Part shown: positions 17,753 through 26,609 of the stretch, piece by piece
How the letters are laid out: every line of letters starts with the position of its first letter
How positions within the stretch are numbered: the stretch's first letter is position 1
Origin: Gemmatimonadota bacterium
GTDB lineage: Bacteria; Gemmatimonadota; Gemmatimonadetes; Longimicrobiales; Gaopeijiaceae
Assembly: GCA_009692205.1 (NCBI GenBank)
Contig: SHZR01000001.1
Span: 1 to 64,000, forward strand
Length of the DNA: 64,000 nucleotides
Direction: 5' to 3'
Notes under the pieces: generated by a model
The model's database searches: none
What the model saw: the letters and a program-made list of their open reading frames with translations, nothing else
What the model was told of the DNA's origin: nothing
Position numbers and translations under genes: made by a program

Positions 17753-19782
17753 CGTCGCACGTCGCTCGCCGCCGCGGCCTGCTTGATCGATTCGGCATCT
17801 TCCTGGAGCATGATGCCTTCGGAGACCAGCCTATCCGCCGCCTCTCCAACCTTGGTCACGTACTCGGCGTGCGAGGCGTAGCGCTCCTCGATCGATAGGC
17901 GTGGGTCACGGTTGGCTGCACGCTCCGCCCCGGTGCGGGCGAAGGGAATGAACTGGCCCGTGAGCGCGCAGTCCTCGCCTTCCGCGAACGGTGCACGCCG
18001 GAGGGCCCAGCCCGTGTAGGTCCCGATCGGGACCTGGACCTCGACCGTGCGGATCCCGGCAAGATCGTTCCCGTCGGCGTCCGTCTTCGGCACGAGCACT
18101 GTGTACTCCTTCCCTTCGATGAACCGGTTCGGAAGGCTCGTCTTGTCCTTCACGGCGACGTTGACGTGCCAGCCCGTGTACCGCACGCCCGGGATCTCGG
18201 GAAAGCCCATGCCGGCCTGCGGCAGCGAAGGCACCAGCGTGCCGTCCCCGACGCGCGCGTGACGGCTGGCCGGTGGCAGAGTGCCCGCGGTGGACCAGGC
18301 ATCGAGCGCGAGGAGGAGCGCCCGCAGGTGTGGGCGACTCTGGTTCGGGTTCGTGAGTTGCTGGCAGGTCGCGGTCGGGCGGGCGGCCTGGGCCGGGCCG
18401 TGCTGGACGCTGGCGACCTGGTACACGCGCACGTTGGGCGGGAGCTCGATGTCGTTGCCGAGCCCGTCCGTCGTCAACAGACCATGGCCCTTGAGGAATA
18501 CCTCGTTGGCGCCGTCCACGTGGATCACGTTCGGGCAGGTGTCGCTGGTCTGGCAGCGAGCGAGCAGGCCGTCGGTGAACCCGGTGACGGCGTCGGTCTG
18601 CACGCCGTATGTGAATGGGAACTCCAGCTTCGAGGTGAGCTCTCTCTCGTAGCTGCGGCCGGTCGCGTCGGCATCGCCCCAGCGCTCGTTCAGGGGCATC
18701 CCGTGAGCGCCCGAGACCACGGGCATCATCCCCTCGAAGACCTTCCGTCCCTGCGAGTCTTCGTTGAAGCCCCAGTAGAGGAAGTCCTTCAGGTACCTCC
18801 CGCTCTGGGAGTTGCCCGTGGAGATCGCATACTGGATCGCTCCGCGGAGGGGGTTGGCCTCGCTGGTGTCGTGACGCAAGAATTCGACGAGGTCTCGGGT
18901 GGCTGCGTGCCCCAAGGCCAGCACCGTGGGATCCTTTGCCTGATAGATGAGCTCGAACGCGGCTCCCGCGTCGTACGGGGCGAGGAACGGATCGCGGCGG
19001 TTGATCTTCACCGTCGATTCGTCCACGAACGACCATGCGCTCCTCGGCACCTCGGCGCGCTCGACGAGCGGTCCGCCGACCCACTTCGTGTGGTTGCGGA
19101 CGAGCATCCGAGCCTGAGGCTGCTCGAGGCTCGCGGCCTTGTAGAACGGCAGAGTGAACGTGCTGTCCGTCGTGTCGTCGAAGATCGTCTCGAAGATCGT
19201 CTCCCCGACGATCGAGCTGCCATCGGCATTACGGGCGACCGGGAGGGTCGCGACCACGCCATGGTCCCCCCGAGGCCTGAGCCTCTCGTCTTCCCAGCCG
19301 GACCACACCATCGCGTAGCCCTGCCGCATGAGGAGGCCGTCCCCAGCCGCGGCGCTTAGGCTCGGGTCGTTATCGCCCACGCCGTTGAAGCCGCCCTTGT
19401 TGCCGCGGTTGACGACCTCGTAGAACATCCTGCCGTTCGCCCGCGACATGTCGACCGGCTTGATGATGTGCACGTCGGTCGAGAACTCGACCATGCCGTC
19501 GGCGTTGCGGGGCGCCTTGTCGATATCGGTGATGAGCGCGTTGCGGCGGTCCGCGGGATCGAGCGTGAACCACGCCGTGGCGTAGATCACCTCATAAGTG
19601 CCTACGTCGCCGAACGACCGTCCCTCGTAGGTCGGCGACTCGACGTCGATGACCTCGAGACGGGTGAGCGTCGGCCGCCCTCCGGACGCGGCATCGCCGG
19701 GAGCGCACCCGAGGAAGACGGCGGATCCGGAAAGAGCGACGCCTGCCAACACCCGGACGGTCCGACTGATCGAGACGGCCAT
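17749..19782 (-). CDS. Large alpha/beta hydrolase-domain lipoprotein
   Basis: 677 residues from ATG 19782, chosen because GGAGG lies 8 nt upstream and a lipoprotein signal follows (lipobox FLGC, about residues 21-24). The rest matches the alpha/beta hydrolase domain family (Abhydrolase_10 type): early strands TRLEVIDVESPTYEG and TYEVIYATAWFTLDP, the nucleophile elbow in STGNSQSGRYLKDF (Ser in GNSQSG), and a later HVDGANEVF. Homologues act on unknown, probably hydrophobic or lactone, substrates. Its position convergent to the MmgE/PrpD operon may be chance. The two stop codons overlap in CTAG. Confidence 0.8.
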   Translation of the reverse strand: MAVSISRTVRVLAGVALSGSAVFLGCAPGDAASGGRPTLTRLEVIDVESPTYEGRSFGDVGTYEVIYATAWFTLDPADRRNALITDIDKAPRNADGMVEFSTDVHIIKPVDMSRANGRMFYEVVNRGNKGGFNGVGDNDPSLSAAAGDGLLMRQGYAMVWSGWEDERLRPRGDHGVVATLPVARNADGSSIVGETIFETIFDDTTDSTFTLPFYKAASLEQPQARMLVRNHTKWVGGPLVERAEVPRSAWSFVDESTVKINRRDPFLAPYDAGAAFELIYQAKDPTVLALGHAATRDLVEFLRHDTSEANPLRGAIQYAISTGNSQSGRYLKDFLYWGFNEDSQGRKVFEGMMPVVSGAHGMPLNERWGDADATGRSYERELTSKLEFPFTYGVQTDAVTGFTDGLLARCQTSDTCPNVIHVDGANEVFLKGHGLLTTDGLGNDIELPPNVRVYQVASVQHGPAQAARPTATCQQLTNPNQSRPHLRALLLALDAWSTAGTLPPASRHARVGDGTLVPSLPQAGMGFPEIPGVRYTGWHVNVAVKDKTSLPNRFIEGKEYTVLVPKTDADGNDLAGIRTVEVQVPIGTYTGWALRRAPFAEGEDCALTGQFIPFARTGAERAANRDPRLSIEERYASHAEYVTKVGEAADRLVSEGIMLQEDAESIKQAAAASDVRR

Positions 19783-19945
19783 ACTTGCGTCCTCCGATGG
19801 AGCCCCCCGGTCGGGACCGAGACGCGTGGTACGCGCGGTCCGGCTGGGATTGAGGGGGGAGAAACTAGCTCGGCGCGGGGGGCGGCGCGACATGCTACTA
19901 CCTGGCGACCGACCGCATCCGAGAAGGCCCCGTCGAGGTTGGCGC

Positions 19946-20060
19946 CTAGGCAGACCCTGCGGCGGCATCGAGGCGTGCATCGGCGGTTAGGATGGCGAAT
20001 GTCATCCATGCCGCGACGCGCCAGCAGGTACGTGGCGAGGTGAAGGGCATCGACCGTGCG
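19946..20060 (-). pseudogene. Frameshifted remnant of a VapC-like PIN-domain toxin
   Basis: Reading leftward from 20060, one frame gives RTVDALHLATYLLARRGMDD, the hallmark penultimate segment of VapC PIN ribonucleases (DALHLA). After about 20005 the similarity continues in another frame as FAILTADARLDAAA, the final catalytic-Asp segment (TADxRL), stopping at 19946. A one- or two-base indel therefore splits it. The N-terminal half of a PIN domain is not seen to the right, where the sequence is GC-rich and uninformative. No VapB antitoxin is adjacent. It lies just beyond the 3' end of ssrA, a common insertion site for mobile elements. Confidence 0.6.
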
Positions 20061-20189
20061 GAGGCGGCGGAGGCGGCGGGAGTGACGGCGGCCTGCGGCC
20101 GCCGTCGTCTCCTCGGTCGATCGGCTGGCTGAAGGTCGACGCCTCTGCTCGTCGGCTCGAGCCCGCCAAGCGTCCCGCTGCGCGGGCCG

Positions 20190-20300
20190 CGCGGGTTCGC
20201 CTCCCGCCGCACGCCCTCGAGTGACTTGAAACGAAGAAGCCCGAGCCAACCTTCTGGCTCGGGCATCTTCTTGATGGAGGCGGCGGGAGTCGAACCCGCG
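20190..20300. repeat. 21-bp imperfect inverted repeat: copy of the ssrA T-arm
   Basis: Positions 20190-20210 on the plus strand match the minus-strand sequence of 20280-20300 at 20 of 21 positions, the one mismatch being C for A within the T-loop. The right arm is the T-stem/loop of tmRNA (GCGGG/CCCGC around TTCGACT); the left arm keeps the same stem around TTCGCCT. The two face each other around the terminator hairpin. Similarity does not extend beyond the arms. Confidence 0.85.
20233..20270 (-). terminator. Rho-independent-like terminator of ssrA
   Basis: GCCCGAGCCA (20239-20248) pairs perfectly with TGGCTCGGGC (20255-20264) around a 6-nt loop; GAAGA/TCTTC extends the stem after a small bulge. 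Read on the minus strand the hairpin starts just after the mature tmRNA 3' end and runs into TTCTTCGTTT, a loose U-rich tail. Confidence 0.8.
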
Positions 20301-20625
20301 TCCGCGAAAGGATCCAGCAGAGCCGCTACGTGCGTAGATCGCTGTTAGTCTCGCCGCGGGCGGTCAGCGACCGACCGACCCCACGACCAGCCACCTAGAG
20401 TCTCGTCCCCGAACTCGGCGGCACAGCCCGGGGACCAGCCCGATTTATCGACATCTCAAGGAACGCCTCGGGCGGGCGAACCAGGAGACGGGCCAGTAAG
20501 CGAAGCTTACGCGGCCAGCGCCATGTTGTTGTTGGCAGCTATGAATTTTCCCAAGGATTAACGAGGATCGGGTCCTCGGCACGCTACTCCGCGTTCACCA
20601 GACACGTCGAGACCGTGACGCCCCC
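20275..20625 (-). ncRNA. ssrA: Transfer-messenger RNA (tmRNA)
   Basis: About 351 nt. The 5' end reads GGGGGCGTCACGGTCTCGAC and the 3' end has the T-arm CGGGTTCGACTCCCG followed by CGCCTCC and discriminator A; the two ends pair as the tRNA-Ala-like acceptor stem with one G-U. CCA is not encoded. The tag reading frame is at 20507-20536: resume codon GCC, then AAC AAC AAC ATG GCG CTG GCC GCG TAA, giving the tag AANNNMALAA once the charged alanine is added. UAG lies 5 to 3 nt before the resume codon, as in E. coli. A TATGAT (20642-20647) upstream could be the -10 of a promoter with a leader removed by RNase P. Confidence 0.95.
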
Positions 20626-20679
20626 AGTTCACACGACATTCATCATACCCGATGCGGGGGGGTGGGGTCCACCCACGCG

Positions 20680-21678
20680 TCAGACGGACGCCAGCGCACC
20701 CTGCTCGGAGCGGTAGCGCTCCAGCATCGACTCCACATCCTCGAGCGTGTTGGACTGGAAAAGCTCGGTGCGTAGCCGCCGCCCGTCCGGCAGACCCTTC
20801 GTATACCAGCCGAGGTGCTTGCGGAAGTCGACGATCGCCCTGTCGGAGTCGTTCTCGAAGGCGATCGCGTTGCGGGCGTGCTCGAGGCACACCGCGAACC
20901 GTTCGTCGACGTCGGGCTCCGAAGGCATGGGGTCGCCATCCAGGGCGGCACGGGCGCGCCGGAAGATCCACGGATCTCCGTGCGAACCCCTGGCGATCAT
21001 CACACCCGCGCATCCGGTCTCGTCGCGCATCCGCCGCGCGTCTTCGCCGCACGCGATGTCGCCGTTTCCGATCACCGGAATCTCCAGCGCCGCGGCGACA
21101 TCACGAATCTCCGACCAGCGCGCGTGACCGCCGTACATGTCCGCGCGCGTGCGTGCATGCAGGCACAATACCCTCGCACCCGCGTCCTGACAGCGGAGCG
21201 CGATGCCGACAGGATCGCGCGTGGCTTCGTCGAATCCGCTGCGGATCTTCACGGTCGTGGGCAACGGCGTCGCGGCGACGACCGCGCGAATGATGCGCTC
21301 CACGAGATCGAGATCGCGGAGGCAGCCCGACCCGCCGTTGCGCTTCACCACCTTCTTCACGGGGCATCCGAAGTTGATGTCGATGAAGTCAGGGGCGTAC
21401 ACCTCGGCCACCAGCGCGGCGGCATCGGCCATCACGCTCGGGTCGGCCCCGAAGATCTGGATGCCGATGGGACGCTCGGCGTCGTCGAAGCGCAGGTAGC
21501 CGTGCGAGCGCTCAGTGTTGCGAACAATTCCGGCCGCGCTCACGAACTCGCTCACGACCACGTCCGCGCCGAATCGGCGGCAGAGCCGCCGGAAGGGCGA
21601 CTCGCTCACGCCGGCCTGCGGCGCCAAGTAGAGCGGCGTCGATCCGTCGGTGAGCCACGAGAGGAATTCGGGAGCCAT
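20680..21678 (-). CDS. dus: tRNA-dihydrouridine synthase (DusB-like)
   Basis: 332 residues from ATG 21678; upstream codons in the same open frame are not family-like. It is an FMN TIM barrel with the Dus signatures: APQAGVSESPFRRLC near the start, DINFGCPVKKVVKRNGGSG containing the catalytic Cys, TVKIRSGFD, LHARTR, IPVIGNGDI and MIARGSHGDPW. The enzyme reduces uridines in the tRNA D-loop using NADPH. The C-terminal helical tRNA-binding domain is present (about 250-332). It stands alone, with 54 bp to ssrA on one side and a divergent PTS gene on the other. Confidence 0.93.
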   Translation of the reverse strand: MAPEFLSWLTDGSTPLYLAPQAGVSESPFRRLCRRFGADVVVSEFVSAAGIVRNTERSHGYLRFDDAERPIGIQIFGADPSVMADAAALVAEVYAPDFIDINFGCPVKKVVKRNGGSGCLRDLDLVERIIRAVVAATPLPTTVKIRSGFDEATRDPVGIALRCQDAGARVLCLHARTRADMYGGHARWSEIRDVAAALEIPVIGNGDIACGEDARRMRDETGCAGVMIARGSHGDPWIFRRARAALDGDPMPSEPDVDERFAVCLEHARNAIAFENDSDRAIVDFRKHLGWYTKGLPDGRRLRTELFQSNTLEDVESMLERYRSEQGALASV

Positions 21679-21804
21679 GTCCGAAGCTAGCGAGCGCCCA
21701 AGAGGCCGAGAAGCTTGGGTAGTGCGGGGATCGACGCACGGCGCGGGACGCGGTATTGTCGGGTTCCTGAGATTCGAGAACTGCCTGAGCGGACGCCCCA
21801 CACC

Positions 21805-22257
21805 ATGCGCCTCAGAGAGCTCTTCACCGCCGACGCCGTGAAGCTCGACCTGCAAGCCAAGACCAAGGACGACTTGCTGCAGGAGATGGTGACGCTCCTG
21901 GGGCTCGACAAGAAGTCCGAGGCGACGCTGTTCAAGACGCTGAAGCGACGAGAGAGCCTAGGGTCTACGGGCATCGGCCACGGCATCGCTATCCCCCACT
22001 GTCGTACCCTGGTGGTGAACCACCTGCGGCTCGCCTATGGGCGCAACGTGGGTGGCATGGACTTCAACGCGATCGACGACGCGCCCGTCCACCACTTCTT
22101 CTTGATCGTCGCACCGCCGCTCGAGGTATCGAACCAGTACCTGCCGGTCCTGGGCAAGATCGCGCAGTTCTGCAAGGACCCTGATGTGGCGAAGCAACTC
22201 CTCGCGCTCAAAGAACCGTCCGACTTCCTGGAGCTGCTGAACAGCAAGGCGCCCTAG
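21805..22257 (+). CDS. PTS EIIA of the fructose/nitrogen (PtsN) type
   Basis: 150 residues from ATG 21805, the start that begins the domain at its usual MRLRELF-like residues. The phosphoryl-accepting His is at 65 in GIGHGIAIPHCR. EIIA-Ntr proteins are regulatory phosphocarriers that report on PEP and nitrogen status rather than transporting sugar; no EIIB/EIIC-Fru accompanies it. The likely phosphate donors, HPr and EI, are encoded at 28546-30608. The only plus-strand gene between 20 and 49 kb, divergent from dus. Confidence 0.85.
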   Translation: MRLRELFTADAVKLDLQAKTKDDLLQEMVTLLGLDKKSEATLFKTLKRRESLGSTGIGHGIAIPHCRTLVVNHLRLAYGRNVGGMDFNAIDDAPVHHFFLIVAPPLEVSNQYLPVLGKIAQFCKDPDVAKQLLALKEPSDFLELLNSKAP

Positions 22258-22298
22258 CAGGTCGCTGAAGTCGCGTCGCTCCGCCGCACCCTGACGTC

Positions 22299-22742
22299 CT
22301 ACTTCAGGACGTACATCCGCCGCGAGACGCTCTGCCCGTTGACGGTGAGCTGCATGAAGTAGATCCCGGAGGCGACCTGGCGCCCCGATTGGTCGGTCCC
22401 ATCCCAGAACGCCCCGTGACGCCCGGGCTGCGCGTACTCCAGGGACCGCACCTCCACGCCCGCGCCTGCCGGGTGGGAGAGGGCAACCGGAAACGCCACG
22501 GGCTGCGAAAGCAGGTTGAAGATGCGCAGCGATACCACGACCGCGTTCCCGTCGACGAAGAGCTCATCCCCGAGCGTAAAGGGGATCGTCGTCTCCGGAT
22601 TGAACGGGTTCGGGTAGTTCTGCTCGAGATCGAAAGCACCTCCGCCGCCGGCCCGCGATGGGAACGCGGGAGCCTGGGCAGAGGCGTTTTCAGTCGCGAC
22701 GAGCAGAGTGAGGGTGGCCAGCAGACAGTAGCTAAGCTTCAA
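22299..22742 (-). CDS. Short exported protein made of a FlgD-like/T9SS-type C-terminal domain
   Basis: 147 residues if translation starts at TTG 22742, which has GGGGAG 5 nt upstream and gives an immediate signal peptide (MKLSYCLLATLTLL...ASAQ). The open frame extends to 22814 (171 residues) without a better start. The mature part contains LEQNYPNPFNPETTIPF, an Ig-like sandwich, WDGTDQSGRQVASGIYF and the terminal SRRMYVLK. This is the FlgD-Ig/type IX sorting-domain pattern normally found at the end of large secreted proteins, here almost alone. Function unknown. Confidence 0.75.
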   Translation of the reverse strand: MKLSYCLLATLTLLVATENASAQAPAFPSRAGGGGAFDLEQNYPNPFNPETTIPFTLGDELFVDGNAVVVSLRIFNLLSQPVAFPVALSHPAGAGVEVRSLEYAQPGRHGAFWDGTDQSGRQVASGIYFMQLTVNGQSVSRRMYVLK

Positions 22743-22820
22743 TCGCGCTCCCCGAGTGGGTGCCCTTCCTTTGGTACCTTGACGACCCGATTTCGTTGCA
22801 GGTTTCGGGCCCACTCCGCG

Positions 22821-24710
22821 TCATTCCGGCACGTCCCTGCCCTCCCCTCGCCTGAGGGTCGTGCCCAGACCGTCGAAGTAGGCGAGAAGCGGGAGCAGTC
22901 GCTTCCTGGTCACCGGCAGCACGTCGCGAAACGCCGTGGGCCCGAGGTTCGTTTGACCGCCGAGCGCAGCGCGGATCCTCGCCGCCGCCGCGTCTAACTC
23001 GGCACCTCCCAGGAAGAGCCCATCGGCCACCAGCCGAACGACACCGAGCGACTCCAGCCGACGCAGCAGCGGCCACAGGTCCCGCCTCGCGCGAAGTTCC
23101 TCCGGAAGCTCGTCCACGGCAGGAGCGCCGAGCCCGCCGGACAGGAAGATCTCCTCGAGCCGCGCCGAGGCCGCGTCCTGCTCCTGCGACAGGGCCGGGC
23201 GATGGCCGGGACGGCGCACACCGCCCTCCGCGGCCTCCAGTCGGCCCTCCGCGACCAGACCGCCCACGACGGCGTCGGCGAGGTCGGGGGGAGCCCAGCT
23301 CGGGAACGCCGAACGCACCGCAGCCAGGGGGATCGTCGGCCGGAGCGGGTCCTCGGCGTGCCCCTCCTCCACCGCCCGCAGCACGAGCTCCTGGGCGTCT
23401 GCTCGCACCTCAGGCCCGAAGCCACGCTGCGCGGTGACGAGGATCCGCGTGGCGCCCAACTCCGCCAGCCCGGACCCCACGAGCACCGGGGCGAAGCCCG
23501 TGTGCACAGGCAAGGCCTGCTTCGCCGCGCCCGCCCATCCCTGCAGCTCCACGTGAGCCGCGATCGCCTCGGCGGGCGAGCCTTCGACGAGCGCCTCCAG
23601 CGCCGCGCGCGTGCGATCGTCCAGCCGATTCCGTTTGGGTGGCATCGCCTCGGCGACGACCCCCCCGCCGATCGTCGTTACGGGCGAGTAGGCCCGGATC
23701 ACGACGCGGTCGCGCGCGCGCACGGTCAGGGGCTCTTCCAAACGGAACTGGACCCACCCGGACTCCCCCGGGCCAATCTCCTCCGCGCCCAGCAGCGCGC
23801 ATCGCGCCAAGACCCCCGCGGTGCCGTGGTGGAAGTGCACGCGCTGGTGGTGCACGAGGCTCCACCCCGCGTCGGGCAACACGCGCACTCGCGCCGTGAC
23901 CATCCAAGTCACCGTCCAGTCGGGGGACGTCACGAGGGTCGCGCCCCGCGCCACGAGCGTTCGGTCGGCGCCCTCCCCCGAGAGCGATACCGCCGTGCGG
24001 TCTCCAGCCCGGGCCTCCTCCACGTCCCGCTCGTGCACCTGGATGCCCCGCACCTTCGCGTCGAGGCCCTGGGGTAGGACGTGCACCCGATCTCCGACCC
24101 TCAGCGTTCCGCTCCAGAGCGTCCCCGTCACGACCGTTCCCGTGCCCTGAATCGTGAACACGCGGTCGAGCGGTAGTCGGACCAGATCCGCCGCCTCGGC
24201 GGTCTGAACGCGGGCCGCGGCGTCGAGCAATGCATCGAGCAAGGCGTCGAGGCCCGACTCCTTCGTGGCCGACGTCGGCACGCGGCGCGCATCGGCGTAA
24301 CGAGTGCCGGCCAGGAGCTCGGCGATGTCCGCATCGACCAGCTCGAGCCATTCGGGATCCACCAGGTCGCACTTCGTGACCGCCACGACGAGCTCCTGCA
24401 CGTCGAGTAGGTCGACGATGGCCAGATGCTCTCGCGTCTGCGGCATCACCCCCTCGTCGGCGGCGATCGCCAGCAGCACGACGTCCATGCCCGCCGCCCC
24501 CGCGACCATGGCGCGCACGAAGTCCTCGTGGCCCGGCACGTCCACTACGCCGAACCGTACCCGCCCCCGGAGGTCGAGCTCGGCGAAGCCGAGTTCGATG
24601 GTGATCCCTCGCGCCTTCTCTTCCTTCAGGCGGTCGGTGTCGACCCCCGTCAGCGCACGGACGAGCGCGGTCTTGCCGTGGTCGACGTGGCCCGCGGTGC
24701 CGAGGATCAC
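22821..24710 (-). CDS. selB: Selenocysteine-specific elongation factor SelB
   Basis: 629 residues from GTG 24710. The GTPase domain has GHVDHGKT (7-14), DVPGH (57-61) and TKCD (112-115). EF-Tu-like domains II and III follow, then a long C-terminal region with the winged-helix layout that binds SECIS hairpins ([12 protein letters not shown]...; [25 protein letters not shown] near the end). SelB brings Sec-tRNA to UGA codons. The start overlaps the recO stop (GTGA), so the two are coupled. selA, selD and tRNA-Sec are not in this window, and I saw no selenoprotein gene here. Confidence 0.95.
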   Translation of the reverse strand: MILGTAGHVDHGKTALVRALTGVDTDRLKEEKARGITIELGFAELDLRGRVRFGVVDVPGHEDFVRAMVAGAAGMDVVLLAIAADEGVMPQTREHLAIVDLLDVQELVVAVTKCDLVDPEWLELVDADIAELLAGTRYADARRVPTSATKESGLDALLDALLDAAARVQTAEAADLVRLPLDRVFTIQGTGTVVTGTLWSGTLRVGDRVHVLPQGLDAKVRGIQVHERDVEEARAGDRTAVSLSGEGADRTLVARGATLVTSPDWTVTWMVTARVRVLPDAGWSLVHHQRVHFHHGTAGVLARCALLGAEEIGPGESGWVQFRLEEPLTVRARDRVVIRAYSPVTTIGGGVVAEAMPPKRNRLDDRTRAALEALVEGSPAEAIAAHVELQGWAGAAKQALPVHTGFAPVLVGSGLAELGATRILVTAQRGFGPEVRADAQELVLRAVEEGHAEDPLRPTIPLAAVRSAFPSWAPPDLADAVVGGLVAEGRLEAAEGGVRRPGHRPALSQEQDAASARLEEIFLSGGLGAPAVDELPEELRARRDLWPLLRRLESLGVVRLVADGLFLGGAELDAAAARIRAALGGQTNLGPTAFRDVLPVTRKRLLPLLAYFDGLGTTLRRGEGRDVPE

Positions 24711-25459
24711 GGCGCCTCGGTCGGGAGGAGGCTGCTCAGGAAGGGAAGCGACTTGAGCGGCCTGGGGACCACGTGGTACGCGACGAAGTCGGCGACCAGC
24801 GTCACGTGCTGACGCGCGTGGGTCAGCGGCCGCGGGACCCCACCCTCCAGCATCTCCACCAGTTGAGCGCGGGCGACCGGACCAATGCGTGGCCCCTGCG
24901 AGGTGTCGGCGCAGGCGGGGCACCGCACGCCACCCCCGACGATGTCAAAGCGGCCGACGTCCCCGGAACCCAGCGGCGTGCCGCAACGGACGCACGCCTC
25001 GATCTGGGGTGCGAACCCGAGGGCCTCGATCAGCCTCCAGAGTCCCGAGAGAACCGCCCAGGGCAGATGCACCGGGTCGGCGCCCTCGACCTCGTCCAGC
25101 GCGCGCCCGAGCGCTTCGAAGAGTCCCTCGTGCCTCTCCTGCTCCGCGTGGGACAGCACGAGCTCCGCCGCCACCGCGGCACCCGCGAAGCGCAGCGTGT
25201 CTCGCGCGAGTCCTTCGCGCATCCGGGTCGAGGAGAAGTCCTTCATGGTGTGGAGGTCTCGGTGCGGCCTCACGTAAGCCGTGAGCTCCCCGGAGGCGAA
25301 GCTCGCCACGCCCCCCGCTCCCTTCCCCGTCCTGCCGCGCACGCCGTGCGCGACGACGCTCAGGAGCCCGAACCCCTCCGTGTAGAAGCGCAGGATCCGG
25401 CTCGAGTCCCCATAGTCGTGCGCTCGCAACACGATGGCGCGCGTGCTGACCGCGGCCAC
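24707..25459 (-). CDS. recO: DNA repair protein RecO
   Basis: 250 residues. The N-terminal OB fold begins [19 protein letters not shown], as in RecO. A zinc site is formed by Cys156, 159, 180 and 183 (CVRC...CPAC), inserted in the helical domain. RecO anneals single strands and loads RecA with RecR in gap repair. The GTG start follows the previous stop after 1 nt, and the stop overlaps the selB start, an unusual partner for recO. Confidence 0.93.
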   Translation of the reverse strand: MAAVSTRAIVLRAHDYGDSSRILRFYTEGFGLLSVVAHGVRGRTGKGAGGVASFASGELTAYVRPHRDLHTMKDFSSTRMREGLARDTLRFAGAAVAAELVLSHAEQERHEGLFEALGRALDEVEGADPVHLPWAVLSGLWRLIEALGFAPQIEACVRCGTPLGSGDVGRFDIVGGGVRCPACADTSQGPRIGPVARAQLVEMLEGGVPRPLTHARQHVTLVADFVAYHVVPRPLKSLPFLSSLLPTEAP

Positions 25460-25460
25460 C

Positions 25461-26609
25461 TCACGTGCTCGTTTTCAGTCGGCGAATGAGCTCGGCTCGG
25501 CGACTCTGGTACTCCTGCTGCGCCGCCTTGGACGGTGACCGCCGACCCTGGAATTCCTCGTCCAGGCGGGCGAGCTCTAGGAGCAGCCCGTGGCGGGGGT
25601 CTACCCGTACCGGTACGGGCGTCGACCTGCGGGACCCGCCTCGGAACGCGAGGAGCCCCCCGACCGCGAGGACGGCCGCGAGGACCACGGCGATCCACCG
25701 CACCGGCGGGGGGCCCTGCTCCTCGCCCAACGCGACCCGCAGAAACGGAGTCGCGACGTCCTCCCCCGCGAACCGCCGATAGGTGCCGCCACCCTCGAGC
25801 TCGATGCTCTCCGCCGGCACCAGACCCTCGATCTCGAGCGGAGGCGCGGGCTCCCTCACCAGCACGTCGAACATCTCCGTGGCGCCGGGGGTCGGGATCT
25901 CCACCTCCGGAGAGGGGAGCGTATAGCGAACCACGAACATCCGCTCACCCGGTGGCAACGCCGCCCGCACGACGAGCGACCCCTCCTCGTACGTGATCAC
26001 GTCGGCCGAGATCTCTCCCTCGCCGGTGATGACTTCGGTCGCGACGTCGGGGAGCGGATAGCTCCACACTCGGCCACCCGGCCTCGCGACCAGGGTCCGA
26101 TCCAGATCGTTGCGCAGCTGGAAGACATCCGTGATCCGCCAGGAGGCGCCGTCGGGCTCGAAGAAGATATTGCGCGCCTCGAGGGTCACCGGCACGCCTT
26201 CGGCAGGTGCGACCAGCGTATCGTACGCCTGGATCTGGTAGAGCGAATCCAGTTGGATGGCTTCCGTTACGGCGTATCCGAAGTACATCACTCCGGCGTG
26301 CCGAACGGCCGCAAAATAGAGTTCGCCGCGGGTCGGGTTCGGGACGCCCGGCAGACGCAGCGAGAAGGTCCCGTCGGACGCCACGCGCGTCGAGTCGATC
26401 TCCCCCTGAGTCACGTCGTTGATTTGGTGTAGAACGACCGTGCCCACCGTCAGGGGCACGTCGCCGACGAGCACCCGCCCGTGGAGAACCGCGTCGACCG
26501 CGACCTGTCCGCGCACGTCGCGCGCGGTGAGCGCCACCGCCAGCAGCGGTAGCAGGACGGAGGCGCCGAACCGCGGCAAGCGGCGGGCGCTAAGGAGTGA
26601 AGCGCCCAA
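25461..26609 (-). CDS. Exported, C-terminally anchored protein of unknown function
   Basis: Up to 382 residues. The frame opens with TTG at 26609, inside the upstream gene; a second TTG at 26579 would start directly at a signal peptide (MPRFGASVLLPLLAVAL). After the signal come beta-rich Ig-like or carboxypeptidase-regulatory-like segments (LHGRVLVGDVPLTVGTVVLHQ; DGTFSLRLPG), then one transmembrane helix (WIAVVLAAVLAVGGLLAF, about 305-322) and a short charged cytoplasmic tail with a possible coiled coil. The layout suggests an inner-membrane protein with a periplasmic sensor or adaptor domain. No family recognised. Confidence 0.65.
   Translation of the reverse strand: MGASLLSARRLPRFGASVLLPLLAVALTARDVRGQVAVDAVLHGRVLVGDVPLTVGTVVLHQINDVTQGEIDSTRVASDGTFSLRLPGVPNPTRGELYFAAVRHAGVMYFGYAVTEAIQLDSLYQIQAYDTLVAPAEGVPVTLEARNIFFEPDGASWRITDVFQLRNDLDRTLVARPGGRVWSYPLPDVATEVITGEGEISADVITYEEGSLVVRAALPPGERMFVVRYTLPSPEVEIPTPGATEMFDVLVREPAPPLEIEGLVPAESIELEGGGTYRRFAGEDVATPFLRVALGEEQGPPPVRWIAVVLAAVLAVGGLLAFRGGSRRSTPVPVRVDPRHGLLLELARLDEEFQGRRSPSKAAQQEYQSRRAELIRRLKTST

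Larger units (their letters stand above)
19783..20274. other. Gene-poor stretch between hydrolase gene and ssrA
   Basis: About 490 bp with no intact gene. It holds a degraded PIN-toxin remnant (19946-20060), GC-rich GGC/GGAGGC-type runs at about 20060-20110, one arm of an inverted T-arm copy (20190-20210) and the ssrA terminator hairpin (20233-20270). The first 160 bp contain the hydrolase Shine-Dalgarno and presumably its promoter; no clear -10/-35 pair was recognised. Confidence 0.7.
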
